Shown here: positions 37,831 to 47,796 of the stretch, piece by piece
Layout: the number at the start of each line of letters is the position of its first letter
Position numbering within the stretch: the first letter of the stretch is position 1
Assembly: GCF_006980705.1 (NCBI RefSeq)
Contig: NZ_SBHO01000011.1
Location: 1-51,092 of the forward strand
Origin: Tepidiphilus olei
Lineage (GTDB): Bacteria > Pseudomonadota > Gammaproteobacteria > Burkholderiales > Rhodocyclaceae
Direction: 5' to 3'
Length of the DNA stretch: 51,092 nt
The notes under the pieces: generated by a model
Told to the model about the DNA's origin: nothing
The model's input: the letters and a program-made list of their open reading frames with translations, nothing else
Database searches by the model: none
Translations under genes and position numbers: made by a program

Positions 37831-39234
37831 TCAGTGCAGGGGCGCATGGGGATCGGTGGCAACGGGGCGGGGGGCGCGGCCATCGGGCAGCACGTCGACC
37901 CGGGTGAGCCCTTCTTCGGTGAACCAGGTTTGGGCCACGCGCTGCACGTCCTCGGCGGTGACGCGCTGAAGCGCTTCGGTGATGCGCGCGCTCGCATCCC
38001 AAGGGAGCCCCACGGCGCGCGCGAACCCGATCTCCATGGCTTGTCCCATGAGGGAATCCCGCTTATAGACCTGCTGCGCCACCGCTTGACGGATGACGCG
38101 CTGGAGTTCCTGCTCGGAAACGCCTTCTTTGGCGATGCGTTCCACTTCCTCGCGCAGTGCCTTTTCCAACTGATCGAGCGCGATACCCGGTCGGGCACTG
38201 GCCGACAGCGTAAAGAGGCCGGGGCCGCGGGCAATTCCGTCGTAATCGGCCGAAACCGCGATGGCCCGCGGTTGCTCCCGCACCAAGGCTTTCGTCAGAC
38301 GTGCACCGTCGTAGCCGTCGAGCACGGCGGCGAGCACCATGAGGGCGTAAGGATCCCGGTCGGCCTCCAGATCGCGCAGCGGCGGGACTTTCCAGGCGAG
38401 TCTCATGCTGGAGAGTTCCGTCGGCCCTTGCACGACCGCATGGCGGCGCCCATGCTGCGGGGTCTCGTCGAGGAACGGTCGCTCGGGCACGGGACGGGCG
38501 CCGATCGCGCCATAGTGCCGTTGTGCCAAAGCGTAGACTTCGCCCGCGTTGACGTCGCCCACCACCACCAGCCGGGCATTGTTGGGTGCGTACCAGCTAC
38601 GGTACCACTGTTGCACGTCTTCGAGTCTGAGCCGTTCGAGGTCGGTGGGCCAGCCGATGATGGGGTTGCGATAGGGATGTGACCAAAAAACGGTAGCCAT
38701 TAGGGCTTCATGGCCGAGCGCTTCGGGTACGTCGTCGGTACGCAAGCGACGCTCTTCACGCACGACCTCGCGCTCCTTGACGAATTCATCGGGGTCGAAG
38801 ACGAGATGCTCCATCCGGTCCGCCTCGAGCGCCATCACTTCGCCCAGCGCTTCGGGTGGAATCTGCTGGAAATAAGCGGTGTAGTCGCGGCTGGTGAATG
38901 CGTTGTCTCGCCCACCGAGCTCGGCTACACGCCGGCTGAATTCTCCCGGTCCCACCGAGGGGGTGCCTTTGAACATCATGTGTTCGAATACGTGGGCTAC
39001 GCCCGTCTTGCCCGCCGGCTCATCGATGGCACCCACGTCGTACCACACCATGTGCACCACGGAGGGAGCCCGGTGGTCTTCGACGACGATGAGTTCCATC
39101 CCGTTGTCTAGGCGAAAGATTTTGGTCTCGGCGTTCGCTGTCGTGGCGACGAGCACGGCAATGCAAACGAACAGCACGGAGAAGAACGACCACGACCAGG
39201 GGAACGTCCGGCGGGCGGAGGGATCGAATCGCAT
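37831..39234 (-). CDS. M16 family zinc peptidase, catalytic subunit
   Basis: 467 residues with an N-terminal signal or anchor segment (about residues 14-33). The inverted zinc motif is H81-V-F-E84-H85, and the third ligand is probably Glu161 in VREERR, the usual distance away. It is the catalytic half of an M16B pair with the following gene; substrates in bacteria are poorly known. AAAGGA precedes ATG 39234. A 15-bp palindrome (39250-39264) lies 16 bp upstream, in the region shared with divergent ftsY. Confidence 0.93.
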   Translation of the reverse strand: MRFDPSARRTFPWSWSFFSVLFVCIAVLVATTANAETKIFRLDNGMELIVVEDHRAPSVVHMVWYDVGAIDEPAGKTGVAHVFEHMMFKGTPSVGPGEFSRRVAELGGRDNAFTSRDYTAYFQQIPPEALGEVMALEADRMEHLVFDPDEFVKEREVVREERRLRTDDVPEALGHEALMATVFWSHPYRNPIIGWPTDLERLRLEDVQQWYRSWYAPNNARLVVVGDVNAGEVYALAQRHYGAIGARPVPERPFLDETPQHGRRHAVVQGPTELSSMRLAWKVPPLRDLEADRDPYALMVLAAVLDGYDGARLTKALVREQPRAIAVSADYDGIARGPGLFTLSASARPGIALDQLEKALREEVERIAKEGVSEQELQRVIRQAVAQQVYKRDSLMGQAMEIGFARAVGLPWDASARITEALQRVTAEDVQRVAQTWFTEEGLTRVDVLPDGRAPRPVATDPHAPLH

Positions 39235-39249
39235 CTGCTAGAATCCTTT

Positions 39250-39264
39250 TCACCCATTGGGTGA
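39250..39264. promoter_or_regulatory. Palindrome between the divergent M16 and ftsY genes
   Basis: TCACCCATTGGGTGA is a perfect 7-1-7 inverted repeat in the 122-bp divergent region. It could be an operator or an mRNA hairpin in the M16 leader. No matching copy was noticed elsewhere in the window. Confidence 0.35.
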
Positions 39265-39356
39265 GCAAACGCTGAAGAAACCATTGTACCCATAATTTTT
39301 TGGCGATGTCCGGGATGAATTCCCGGAGGGTCGCGCCAAGGTGGCAGACAACTTCT

Positions 39357-40523
39357 ATGTTCGGTTTGTTCAAACGCAAGAAAACGGAGCCGGCACCTGC
39401 AGTGACGTCGCCGCAGGAGACGGCCGAAGACGGCACCTCGGCCGAGGCAACCCTCGACGTCCCGGCGGACGGGCTCGGGCACGAAACGGCGGCCATGCCG
39501 ACGCCCGGGCAGGTCGAGGGCGGGGCGAATCGTGCGCTACCGCAATCAGAGCCTTCGCGTACCGAGGCCGAAACGGCGGCTTTGCCCGATGAAGCACCGA
39601 CCGAATCCGCTCCGCGCAAGCGTTCCTGGTCCGAACGCCTCAAGGCGGGGCTCGCGCGCACGCGGCAGAATCTCTCGGGGCTTTTCGGGCGGCGGCGCAT
39701 CGACGAAGAGCTCCTCGAAGAGATCGAGACCACTTTGCTCCTCGCCGACTGCGGGGTGGAGGCCACGCAATGGCTGATGGATGCCCTTCGTCGGCGCATC
39801 AAGAAAGATGGCCTGACCGACGCCGAACAGCTGCGCGACGTGATGGCCGAGCTGCTTACCGAATTGCTGCTCCCTTTGCAGCAGCCGCTGCAGGTCGAGG
39901 CGCACCAGCCCTTCATCATCATGGTGACGGGGGTCAATGGTGCAGGCAAGACCACGTCCATCGGCAAACTCGCCAAGTATTTCCAGTCGCAAGGGAAAAC
40001 CGTGCTGCTGGGGGCGGGGGACACGTTCCGTGCCGCCGCGCGCGAGCAGCTGGTAGTATGGGGTGAGCGCAACGGCGTACCGGTGATCGCGCAGGAACAC
40101 GGCGACCCGGCGGCGGTGGCCTTCGACGCGGTACAGGCGGCCAAGGCACGGGGTGTAGACGTGGCCATCATCGACACGGCCGGGCGGCTTCCCACCCAGC
40201 TGCATCTGATGGAGGAGATCGCCAAGGTGCGCCGTGTCATCGCCAAGGCCGAGCCGGGCGCGCCGCACGAAGTGCTGCTCGTGCTCGATGCCAACATCGG
40301 CCAGAACGCCATCACCCAGGTCGAAGCCTTCGACAAGGCCGTCGGGCTCACCGGCCTCGTGCTCACCAAGCTCGACGGCACGGCCAAGGGGGGCGTGATC
40401 GCGGCGATCGCTCGGCGTTGCCCCAAGCCGGTGCGTTTCATCGGCGTGGGCGAAGGCATCGACGATCTTCGTCCCTTCTCGGCCCGTGAATTCGTGGAGG
40501 CACTGCTCGGGATCGAGCGATGA
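39357..40523 (+). CDS. ftsY: Signal recognition particle receptor FtsY
   Basis: GTPase that receives SRP-ribosome complexes at the membrane. 388 residues from ATG 39357 (MFGLFKRKK, the membrane-targeting start). The A domain is acidic and Ala/Glu-rich to about residue 90. The NG domain has GVNGAGKTTSIGKLAKYF (G1), then DTFRAAAREQL and DTAGRLPTQ (G3), with TKLDGTAKGG (G4) following. No strong ribosome site is seen; AAGGTGG lies about 17 bp upstream. An upstream in-frame ATG (39300) would add 19 residues. It overlaps ftsE in ATGA. Confidence 0.95.
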   Translation: MFGLFKRKKTEPAPAVTSPQETAEDGTSAEATLDVPADGLGHETAAMPTPGQVEGGANRALPQSEPSRTEAETAALPDEAPTESAPRKRSWSERLKAGLARTRQNLSGLFGRRRIDEELLEEIETTLLLADCGVEATQWLMDALRRRIKKDGLTDAEQLRDVMAELLTELLLPLQQPLQVEAHQPFIIMVTGVNGAGKTTSIGKLAKYFQSQGKTVLLGAGDTFRAAAREQLVVWGERNGVPVIAQEHGDPAAVAFDAVQAAKARGVDVAIIDTAGRLPTQLHLMEEIAKVRRVIAKAEPGAPHEVLLVLDANIGQNAITQVEAFDKAVGLTGLVLTKLDGTAKGGVIAAIARRCPKPVRFIGVGEGIDDLRPFSAREFVEALLGIER

Positions 40524-41182
40524 TCCGTTGCGAGAAACTCGCCAAGATCTATCCCGGTCCGGTGGCGGCGCTCGTCGATCTCGACCTCACCATTCCGGCG
40601 GGGCAGTTCCTGCTCGTCTGCGGCCATTCGGGGGCGGGCAAGACCACACTCTTTCGCCTCATCGCCGGGCTGGAGACGCCGACCCACGGTAGCGTCTCGG
40701 TCAATGAGCACGACGTGGCGCGCCTGGGGCGAGGCGGTTTGCCCTATTACCGGCGCCGCTTCGGCCTGGTGCTCTCCGATGCGCCGCTCTTGCCGCAGCG
40801 CACGGTGGCCGAGAACGTGGCGCTGCCGCTTTTGATCGCCGGGGTGCCGCGCCGACAGGCGTTCGAACGCGTGGCGCTGGCGCTGGAGCGCGTCGGGCTC
40901 GCCGGCCGGGCGCACGAGCTGCCGCCCACGCTCTCGGGCGGGGAGCAGCAGCGGGCGGCGATCGCCCGCGCCGTGGTGCATCGGCCTTCGGTGGTCATCG
41001 CCGACGAACCCACCGCCCAGCTCGACCGCGACAACGCCGAGGAAGTGGTGCGGTTGTTGCGTGCCTTCCACGCGGCGGGGGTGACGATGATCATCGCCAC
41101 GCACGACGAAGCGCTCTTTGCCAGCGTGGCGCAACGGCGCATCGTGCTCGCGAACGGCCGCCTGGTGGAGGATACGTGGTGA
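40520..41182 (+). CDS. ftsE: Cell division ATP-binding protein FtsE
   Basis: ATPase that drives FtsX to activate cell-wall hydrolases at the septum. 220 residues. Walker A GHSGAGKTT, signature LSGGEQQRAAIARAV, Walker B VVIADEPTAQLD, and His-switch in IATHDEALF are all canonical. It starts within the ftsY stop (ATGA) and overlaps ftsX, so ftsYEX is one operon. Confidence 0.94.
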   Translation: MIRCEKLAKIYPGPVAALVDLDLTIPAGQFLLVCGHSGAGKTTLFRLIAGLETPTHGSVSVNEHDVARLGRGGLPYYRRRFGLVLSDAPLLPQRTVAENVALPLLIAGVPRRQAFERVALALERVGLAGRAHELPPTLSGGEQQRAAIARAVVHRPSVVIADEPTAQLDRDNAEEVVRLLRAFHAAGVTMIIATHDEALFASVAQRRIVLANGRLVEDTW

Positions 41183-42081
41183 AACGGGGTTGGTGGGAAG
41201 GACAAACAGAAGCGCTGGGACGCGCCCTCACCCTCTTGGGCAGAGCGCCCCTGGTGACGGCGGTCGTCACGCTGGTGCTCGCCACGGCGCTCGCGTTGCC
41301 GGCGACGATGGCCTGGATCGGGGCTGGCGTGACCCAGTGGTTCGGGGGGCAGGGAACGGAGCCGCAGATCACGGTTTTTTTCCAACAGACGATCGATCGG
41401 GAGGAAGCGCTCGCGATAGTGCAGCGCTGGCGCGAGGACGAGGTGGTGGCGCGCGTCGTTTTCGTGCCGCGCGAGGCGGCACTCGCGCGGCTGCTGCAGA
41501 CCGATCTGGGCGAAGCGATCGAGACCCTGCCCGACAATCCCTTGCCCGACGCCATGACGGTGGTGCCTCGACGCTTTGCTCCGCAGGACGTGGCCCAGCT
41601 TCAGCAGCGGCTCGCCGCCGAGGCGGGCATCGAGACGGTCCAGGTGGACACGGCCTGGGTGGAGCGGGTGCATGGACTGGCGCGCGCCGGCACGATGGTG
41701 GCGGCAGCGCTCGCGGCCTGGTTCGCCCTGGGAATGCTGGCGCAGACCTATCTGGCGATCCGGCTGCAGCTCGTCGCTGCGGCGCAGGAGATCTCCGTGC
41801 TGCGTGCCCTGGGCGCCACCGACGGCTACATCGGTCGGCCGTTTCGCTGGTTTGGCTGGTTGCAGGGCTTACTCGCCGGCTGTGTCGGTGCCGCGCTCTG
41901 GGGCGGGCTCGTCGCCTGGCTCACACCGCCGTTCGACGAACTCGCCCGGCTCTACGGCTTGGGAGGATTCTTGCCGTTTCCAGCATGGATGGCTGTGTTG
42001 GTGCTCGTCACTGCCGGCGCAGTACTGGGGGTGCTCGGCGCCGAGATCTCGTTACGGCAGTTCTTCCGGGCGTCGACCTAG
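41176..42081 (+). CDS. ftsX: Cell division membrane protein FtsX
   Basis: Permease-like partner of FtsE that relays ATP hydrolysis to periplasmic amidase activators. 301 residues with a cytoplasmic N-terminus, one hydrophobic segment near residues 30-50, a periplasmic domain and three C-terminal helices. EISVLRALGATDGYIGRPF is the conserved FtsX region. Two tandem GTG codons (41176 and 41179) can serve as start, both after GGAG; the second forms a GTGA overlap with the ftsE stop. Confidence 0.93.
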   Translation: MVKRGWWEGQTEALGRALTLLGRAPLVTAVVTLVLATALALPATMAWIGAGVTQWFGGQGTEPQITVFFQQTIDREEALAIVQRWREDEVVARVVFVPREAALARLLQTDLGEAIETLPDNPLPDAMTVVPRRFAPQDVAQLQQRLAAEAGIETVQVDTAWVERVHGLARAGTMVAAALAAWFALGMLAQTYLAIRLQLVAAAQEISVLRALGATDGYIGRPFRWFGWLQGLLAGCVGAALWGGLVAWLTPPFDELARLYGLGGFLPFPAWMAVLVLVTAGAVLGVLGAEISLRQFFRAST

Positions 42082-42122
42082 GAGGTCGCTGGCGCCCGCA
42101 TCCATGTAACAAGGAGCATGAC

Positions 42123-43238
42123 ATGAGCCGTCTGTTTTCCTCGTTCCGTTTGGGCGCGCTGGAGTTGCCCAACCGCATCGTGATCGCGCCCATGTGCCAG
42201 TATTCGGCGCAGGAGGGGCATCCCGGTGATTGGCACTGTCTGCATTGGGGATCAATGGCGCTCTCGGGTGCGGGCATGTTCATCGTCGAGGCGACCGCCG
42301 TCACGCCCGAAGGGCGCATCACGCCGGGTTGTCTGGGACTGTGGTCGGATGCGCACGCCGAGTCGCTCGCCCGTGCGTTGGCACCCGTGCGTCGTCAAGG
42401 GGTGATACCGCTTGCCATCCAGCTATCCCATGCGGGGCGCAAGGCATCGAGCCGGGTGCCGTGGGAGGGAGGCGCCCAGATTCCGGTGGAGGAGGGCGGT
42501 TGGCTCGCGCTCGCCCCTTCGCCCTTGCCGCACGCTCCGGGCGAGCTGCCGCCGCAGGAACTCGATGCAGCCGGTCTTGCCCGTATCCGTGAAGCCTTCG
42601 TGGCCGCCGCCCGCCGTGCCGTCGACTGCGGCCTGCAGGCGATCGAGCTGCACATGGCGCACGGCTATCTGCTGCACGAGTTTCTCTCGCCGTTATCGAA
42701 CCAGCGTACCGACGCGTATGGCGGCTCGCTGGAGAACCGCATGCGTTTCCCGCTGGAGGTGTTCCGCGCCGTGCGTGAAGCGCTGCCGGAACGCATCCCG
42801 GTGGGCGTGCGCATCTCTGCCACCGACTGGGTCGAAGGCGGTTGGGATCTCGAGCAGAGTATCGCGCTCGCACAGGCGCTCGAACCCTCGGGCTGCGCTT
42901 ATATCCACGTCTCGAGCGGCGGTCTCTCGCCCCTGCAGAAAATTCCGGTGGCTCCGGGCTATCAGGTGCCATTCGCCGAAGCGGTGCGGCGCGCCGTGAA
43001 GCACATGCCCGTGATCGCCGTGGGGCTCATCACCGAGCCCCAGCAAGCCGAGGTCATTCTTGCCGAAGAAAAAGCCGATTTGGTGGCGCTCGCCCGCATG
43101 ATGGTGTGGGATCCGCGCTGGCCGTGGCACGCCGCCGCCGCGCTCGGTGCCACCGTCAAAGCCCCGCCGCAATACTGGCGTTGCCAGCCGCAGCAGCATC
43201 GCGGCGTGTTCGGCGACGTGAAGATCGGCCAGCGCTGA
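42123..43238 (+). CDS. Old yellow enzyme, YqjM/NamA-like ene-reductase
   Basis: FMN-dependent NAD(P)H oxidoreductase that reduces activated C=C bonds. 371 residues from ATG 42123 (AAGGAG site). It belongs to the class III/YqjM branch: APMCQYSA carries the FMN-tuning Cys, QLSHAGRKAS is a flavin contact, and the substrate-binding His pair region is HMAHGYLLHEFLSP. NQRTDAYGGSLENRMRFP is the OYE hallmark, and the C-terminus has WRCQPQQHRG. Its natural substrate is unknown. It starts 41 bp after ftsX. Confidence 0.94.
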   Translation: MSRLFSSFRLGALELPNRIVIAPMCQYSAQEGHPGDWHCLHWGSMALSGAGMFIVEATAVTPEGRITPGCLGLWSDAHAESLARALAPVRRQGVIPLAIQLSHAGRKASSRVPWEGGAQIPVEEGGWLALAPSPLPHAPGELPPQELDAAGLARIREAFVAAARRAVDCGLQAIELHMAHGYLLHEFLSPLSNQRTDAYGGSLENRMRFPLEVFRAVREALPERIPVGVRISATDWVEGGWDLEQSIALAQALEPSGCAYIHVSSGGLSPLQKIPVAPGYQVPFAEAVRRAVKHMPVIAVGLITEPQQAEVILAEEKADLVALARMMVWDPRWPWHAAAALGATVKAPPQYWRCQPQQHRGVFGDVKIGQR

Positions 43239-43298
43239 GGGCGTCGGTACCGCCGGGCTGCAGAAGCGCCAGCCCGGCAGAGGAATCAAGGAGGAAAA

Positions 43299-43712
43299 GT
43301 GGTGGATGAGTCGCTCGACATCACCCCGCTGGAGCGCGCCGTGGCCCGGCTGGAAGAGGGTTGGAGGCGATATCTGCAAGACCCTGAGGACTTGCAGATT
43401 CGCGACGGGCTGATCCAGCGATTCGAGTTCACCTACGAACTCGCGCACAAGATGCTCAAGCGCTTTCTTCGGCTCACGTCTCCTACGCCTCAGCAATACG
43501 ACGAGATGCCCTTTCAGGACTTGATCCGCGCCGGCAACGAGCGTGGACTCCTGCGGGGAGAATGGCCCGACTGGCGGCGTTACCGCGAGATGCGCGCCAA
43601 GACCAGTCATGCGTACGACGAGAACGTCGCCCTCGAAATGGTTCGTGGCATCCCCGAATTTCTCGAGGAAGTACGCCATCTGCGCGACCGGCTGCGGGAG
43701 CGTCTGTCATGA
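43299..43712 (+). CDS. HEPN-like protein, HI0074 family, partner of MNT
   Basis: 137 residues, all-helical, from GTG 43299 (a second GTG follows) after a strong AAGGAGG. It matches the nucleotidyltransferase substrate-binding family (HI0074). The sequence RAKTSHAY contains R99-x4-H104-x-Y106, the RX4-6HXY signature of HEPN toxins, whose Arg and His form an RNase site and whose Tyr can be AMPylated by the partner. The stop overlaps the MNT start in ATGA. In the known systems this would be the toxin; calling it active here is inference. Confidence 0.85.
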   Translation: MVDESLDITPLERAVARLEEGWRRYLQDPEDLQIRDGLIQRFEFTYELAHKMLKRFLRLTSPTPQQYDEMPFQDLIRAGNERGLLRGEWPDWRRYREMRAKTSHAYDENVALEMVRGIPEFLEEVRHLRDRLRERLS

Positions 43713-44062
43713 GCGGGAGCGTCCCGCCGCTCGACATCCGCCCGGAGCATTGGCGGATCGTGCGGGACATCCTGCAGCGCCACCTTCCGGGCGTCGAAGT
43801 CTGGGCGTTCGGCTCACGCGCCAAGGGAACGGCGAGGAAGTATTCCGACCTGGATCTCGCCGTGATCACCGACCGACCCTTGCCGCTCGATCTCGAGGCC
43901 CGGTTGCGTGAAGCCTTTTCCGAGTCCGATTTGCCCTATCGCGTGGACGTGATCGACTGGGCGAGCATCGACGAGGCGTTTCGCCGCATCATCGAGCGAG
44001 AACGGGTGGTGGTGCAAGAGGGGGGCGGGAGGCGTTTCGAGCCGAAAACGGCTTTGGGGTGA
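43709..44062 (+). CDS. MNT-type minimal nucleotidyltransferase
   Basis: 117 residues. The polymerase-beta-like signature GSx10DxD is intact: G35-S36 and D47-x-D49 in GSRAKGTARKYSDLDL. A third carboxylate is expected in VDVIDW. In HepT/MntA pairs this protein AMPylates the HEPN toxin tyrosine and so neutralises it. It is coupled to the HEPN gene by ATGA, and its stop is one base from the convergent tRNA-Met, a common landing place for accessory genes. Confidence 0.88.
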   Translation: MSGSVPPLDIRPEHWRIVRDILQRHLPGVEVWAFGSRAKGTARKYSDLDLAVITDRPLPLDLEARLREAFSESDLPYRVDVIDWASIDEAFRRIIERERVVVQEGGGRRFEPKTALG

Positions 44063-44139
44063 TGGTGGTGAAGGGCGGAGTCGAACCGCCGACCTACGGG
44101 TTATGAATCCGTCGCTCTAACCATCTGAGCTACTTCACC
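44063..44139 (-). tRNA. tRNA-Met (elongator, anticodon CAT)
   Basis: 77-nt cloverleaf including an encoded CCA. Acceptor GGTGAAG pairs with CTTCACC, D-stem GCTC/GAGC, T-arm GGCGG-TTCGACT-CCGCC. The anticodon loop TTCATAA gives CAT. The anticodon stem ACGGA/CCCGT has an A-C mismatch at the loop-closing pair. A perfect G1-C72 pair excludes initiator identity. A CAT-anticodon tRNA-Ile2 is the alternative, less likely by sequence. Confidence 0.92.
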
Positions 44140-44151
44140 ATCGAGTCTGGT

Positions 44152-44181
44152 AATATACCGGTTTTCCCTTTCGGGTGTCAA
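44152..44181 (-). promoter_or_regulatory. Strong tRNA-Met promoter
   Basis: On the minus strand: perfect -35 TTGACA (44181-44176), an 18-bp spacer, -10 TATATT (44157-44152), ending 12 bp before the tRNA 5' end. The -35 lies 14 bp from the divergent miaB ATG, so the same DNA holds the miaB leader. Confidence 0.8.
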
Positions 44182-44195
44182 GGGTCCATAGGCAA

Positions 44196-45522
44196 ATGAA
44201 GAAAGTCTACATCCGCACGTTCGGATGCCAGATGAACGAGTACGACACGACCAAGATGTTCGACGTGCTCGCGGCGCGCTACGGCGCCGAACCCACCGAC
44301 GATCCGCTCGAAGCCGACGTCATCCTCTTCAACACCTGCTCCGTGCGCGAGAAAGCGCAGGAGAAGGTCTTCCACGACCTGGGGCGGGTCAAGGAGCTCA
44401 AGCGACGCAACCCCGATCTCGTGATCGGCGTGGGGGGCTGTGTGGCGAGCCAGGAAGGTGAGGCCATCGTGCGCCGCGCCCCTTACGTCGATGTCGTCTT
44501 CGGGCCGCAGACCTTGCACCGGCTGCCGGAGCTGATCGAAGCGCGGCGGCGGCAGGATCGGCCGCAAGTCGATATCTCCTTTCCCGAGATCGAGAAGTTC
44601 GATGCGCTGCCCGAGCCGCGCGTCGAAGGGGCGAGCGCCTTCGTTTCCATCATGGAAGGCTGCTCCAAGTACTGCTCTTTCTGCATCGTTCCCTATACGC
44701 GGGGCGAAGAGATTTCCCGTCCGCTCGAAGACGTGCTCGTCGAGGTGGCCCAGCTCGCCGAACAGGGAGTCAAAGAAGTGACGCTGCTGGGGCAGAACGT
44801 CAACGCTTGGCGCGGGCGGCTGTCGCGCGACGGGGAGGAAGTAGGCGACTTCGCCTTTCTGCTGGAGTGCGTGGCCGAGATCCCCGGCATCGAGCGCATC
44901 CGCTACACGACCTCGCACCCGCGTGAGATGACGTCGCGCCTGATCGCCGCCTACGAGAAAATTCCCAAGCTCGTCAGCCACCTGCACCTGCCGGTGCAGT
45001 CCGGTTCCGACCGGGTGCTCGCAGCGATGAAACGCGGCTATACCGTGCTCGAATACAAGTCCATCGTGCGGCGGCTGCGGGCGGTGCGCCCCGACCTGTC
45101 GCTGTCGTCCGATTTCATCGTCGGTTTTCCCGGCGAGACCGAAGCCGACTTCGAAAAGACGCTGCGTCTCGTCGAGGAGCTGCAGTTCGACCATTCCTTC
45201 AGTTTCGTCTATAGCGCCCGCCCCGGTACGCCGGCGGCCGAACTTCCCGACCCGGTGCCGCAGGAGACCAAGCTCGCCTGGCTCGCCCGGCTGCAGGCGC
45301 AACTCGAGGCACAGGAGCGCGCCTTCAGCGAGGCCATGGTGGGGCGCATCGAACGGGTGCTGGTCACGGGGCCTTCGAAGAAAGACCCGGCCTGGCTCGC
45401 CGGCCGTACCGAGAACAACCGCGTGGTCAATTTTCGCGGCGAATCCCGCCTGGTGGGGCACTTCGTCGACGTGAAGATCACCGAGGCGCTGCCGCACAGC
45501 CTGCGGGGGGAGGTGCTCGTCC

Positions 45523-45533
<11 letters not shown>
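44196..45533 (+). CDS. miaB: tRNA-2-methylthio-N6-dimethylallyladenosine synthase
   Basis: Radical-SAM methylthiotransferase that adds the ms2 group to i6A37 of tRNAs. 445 residues from ATG 44196. The N-terminal UPF0004 domain has cluster cysteines in [19 protein letters not shown] and GVGGCVASQ. The radical-SAM CxxxCxxC is in [22 protein letters not shown] domain ends the protein. The ribosome site is weak (AAGGG, 12 bp away). It heads a run with ybeZ, ybeY, corC and lnt, a common proteobacterial order. Confidence 0.96.
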
Positions 45534-46493
<960 letters not shown>

Positions 46494-46497
<4 letters not shown>

Positions 46498-46943
46498 AGC
46501 GTCTGCGCCTGAGCTATCAGCGGGTCTGCTCCGCCGAAGTCCCGCCGCGCGCCGCAGTGCTGCGCTGGGCGCGTGCCGCCCTGCAGAAGGGCGAGGCGCA
46601 GGTGGCGGTGCGTTTCGTCGATGCCGAGGAAGGGCGCGAGTTGAACCAGCGTTTCCGCGGCAAGGATTACGCCACCAACGTGCTTTCTTTCGTCTATGAT
46701 GTGCCGGAAGAAGCCGGATTGATGGGAGATCTGGTGCTGTGCGCGCCCGTGGTAGAGCGTGAGGCCGCGGAGCAGGGCAAGCCGCTGGCGGCGCACTACG
46801 CGCACCTCATCGTGCATGGTATGCTGCACCTGCAAGGATATGATCACGAGGACGAGGCGCAGGCGGCCGAGATGGAGGCGCTTGAGCGCGACGTGCTCGG
46901 GCGGCTCGGTTTCCCCGACCCCTATGTCGACGAGGAGCGATGA
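46494..46943 (+). CDS. ybeY: Endoribonuclease YbeY
   Basis: Single-strand RNase for 16S rRNA 3' maturation and ribosome quality control. 149 residues from GTG 46494. The zinc motif HxxxHxxxxxH is in [11 protein letters not shown]. The [13 protein letters not shown] motif and [10 protein letters not shown] are family-typical. Coupled to ybeZ (GTGA) and corC (ATGA). Confidence 0.95.
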
Positions 46944-47794
46944 AAGACGACGACGAACCTTCCCATCGTAGTTGGTGGGATCGACTGACGGCGTTCTGGT
47001 CGCGCGAACCCGAAACGCGCGAGGAATTGCTGGAAGTGCTGCACTCGGCCTGCGAGCGCAACCTTTTCGATGCCGAGGCCCTCTCCATCATCGAAGGCGC
47101 CTTGGCCATCTCGGAGCTGCGTGTGCGCGACGTGATGGTGCCGCGCAGCCAAATGGACGTGATTCGCATCGACGATCCGATCGAAGAGATCGCCCGTTTC
47201 GTGGCCGAGACCAATCATTCGCGTTTCCCGGCGATCGGCGAGAGCAAGGACGACGTCGTTGGCATTTTTCTCGCCAAGGATCTGATCCGCCATTTCGCCG
47301 GTTTTCCCTTCGATCTGCGCGACAGCCTGCGTCCGGCCGTGTTCGTGCCCGAATCCAAACGGCTGGATCTCTTGCTGCGCGAGTTTCGCCGCCGCCGCAA
47401 CCACATGGCCATCGTCGCCGACGAATACGGCGGAGTGAGCGGCCTGGTGACGATCGAGGACGTGCTCGAGCAGATCGTCGGCGACATCGAGGACGAATAC
47501 GACTTCGACGAGCCGGAAGACGCCATCCGGCTGGAAGCGGACGGCAGCTATCGCGTCAAGGCGACGATGGAACTCATCGACTTCAACGAGGCGTTCGGGA
47601 CAGAGTTCTCCGACGAAGAGGGCGACACCATCGGTGGACTCGTGATCCATCGGCTCGGGCGCCTGCCGCAGCGCGGTGAATGCGTCGACATCGACGGTTG
47701 GACCTTCGAGGTGCTGCGCGCCGACAGCCGCCGGTTGCACTGGCTGCGGGTGCGGCCACCGACCAGGGCAGGCGGAGCGACGGAATCGGAGTGA
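46940..47794 (+). CDS. corC: CorC/HlyC family CBS-domain protein
   Basis: 284 residues, cytoplasmic, linked to magnesium or cobalt efflux. Two CBS domains begin near [14 protein letters not shown] and run through [21 protein letters not shown]. An acidic hinge ([11 protein letters not shown]) and a C-terminal transporter-associated domain ([20 protein letters not shown]) follow. It lacks the membrane DUF21 part, as in E. coli YbeX. Its stop overlaps the lnt start region. Confidence 0.94.
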   Translation: MKDDDEPSHRSWWDRLTAFWSREPETREELLEVLHSACERNLFDAEALSIIEGALAISELRVRDVMVPRSQMDVIRIDDPIEEIARFVAETNHSRFPAIGESKDDVVGIFLAKDLIRHFAGFPFDLRDSLRPAVFVPESKRLDLLLREFRRRRNHMAIVADEYGGVSGLVTIEDVLEQIVGDIEDEYDFDEPEDAIRLEADGSYRVKATMELIDFNEAFGTEFSDEEGDTIGGLVIHRLGRLPQRGECVDIDGWTFEVLRADSRRLHWLRVRPPTRAGGATESE

Positions 47795-47796
47795 GG

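Noticed and set aside
39268-39281. ACGCTGAAGAAA, matching the MITE left end
   Set aside because: Twelve bases only, no opposing inverted end and no CTAG flanks nearby.
39020-41134. 704-codon minus-strand frame opposite ftsY and ftsE
   Set aside because: Shadow of GC-rich codons; ftsY and ftsE motifs are unambiguous on the plus strand.
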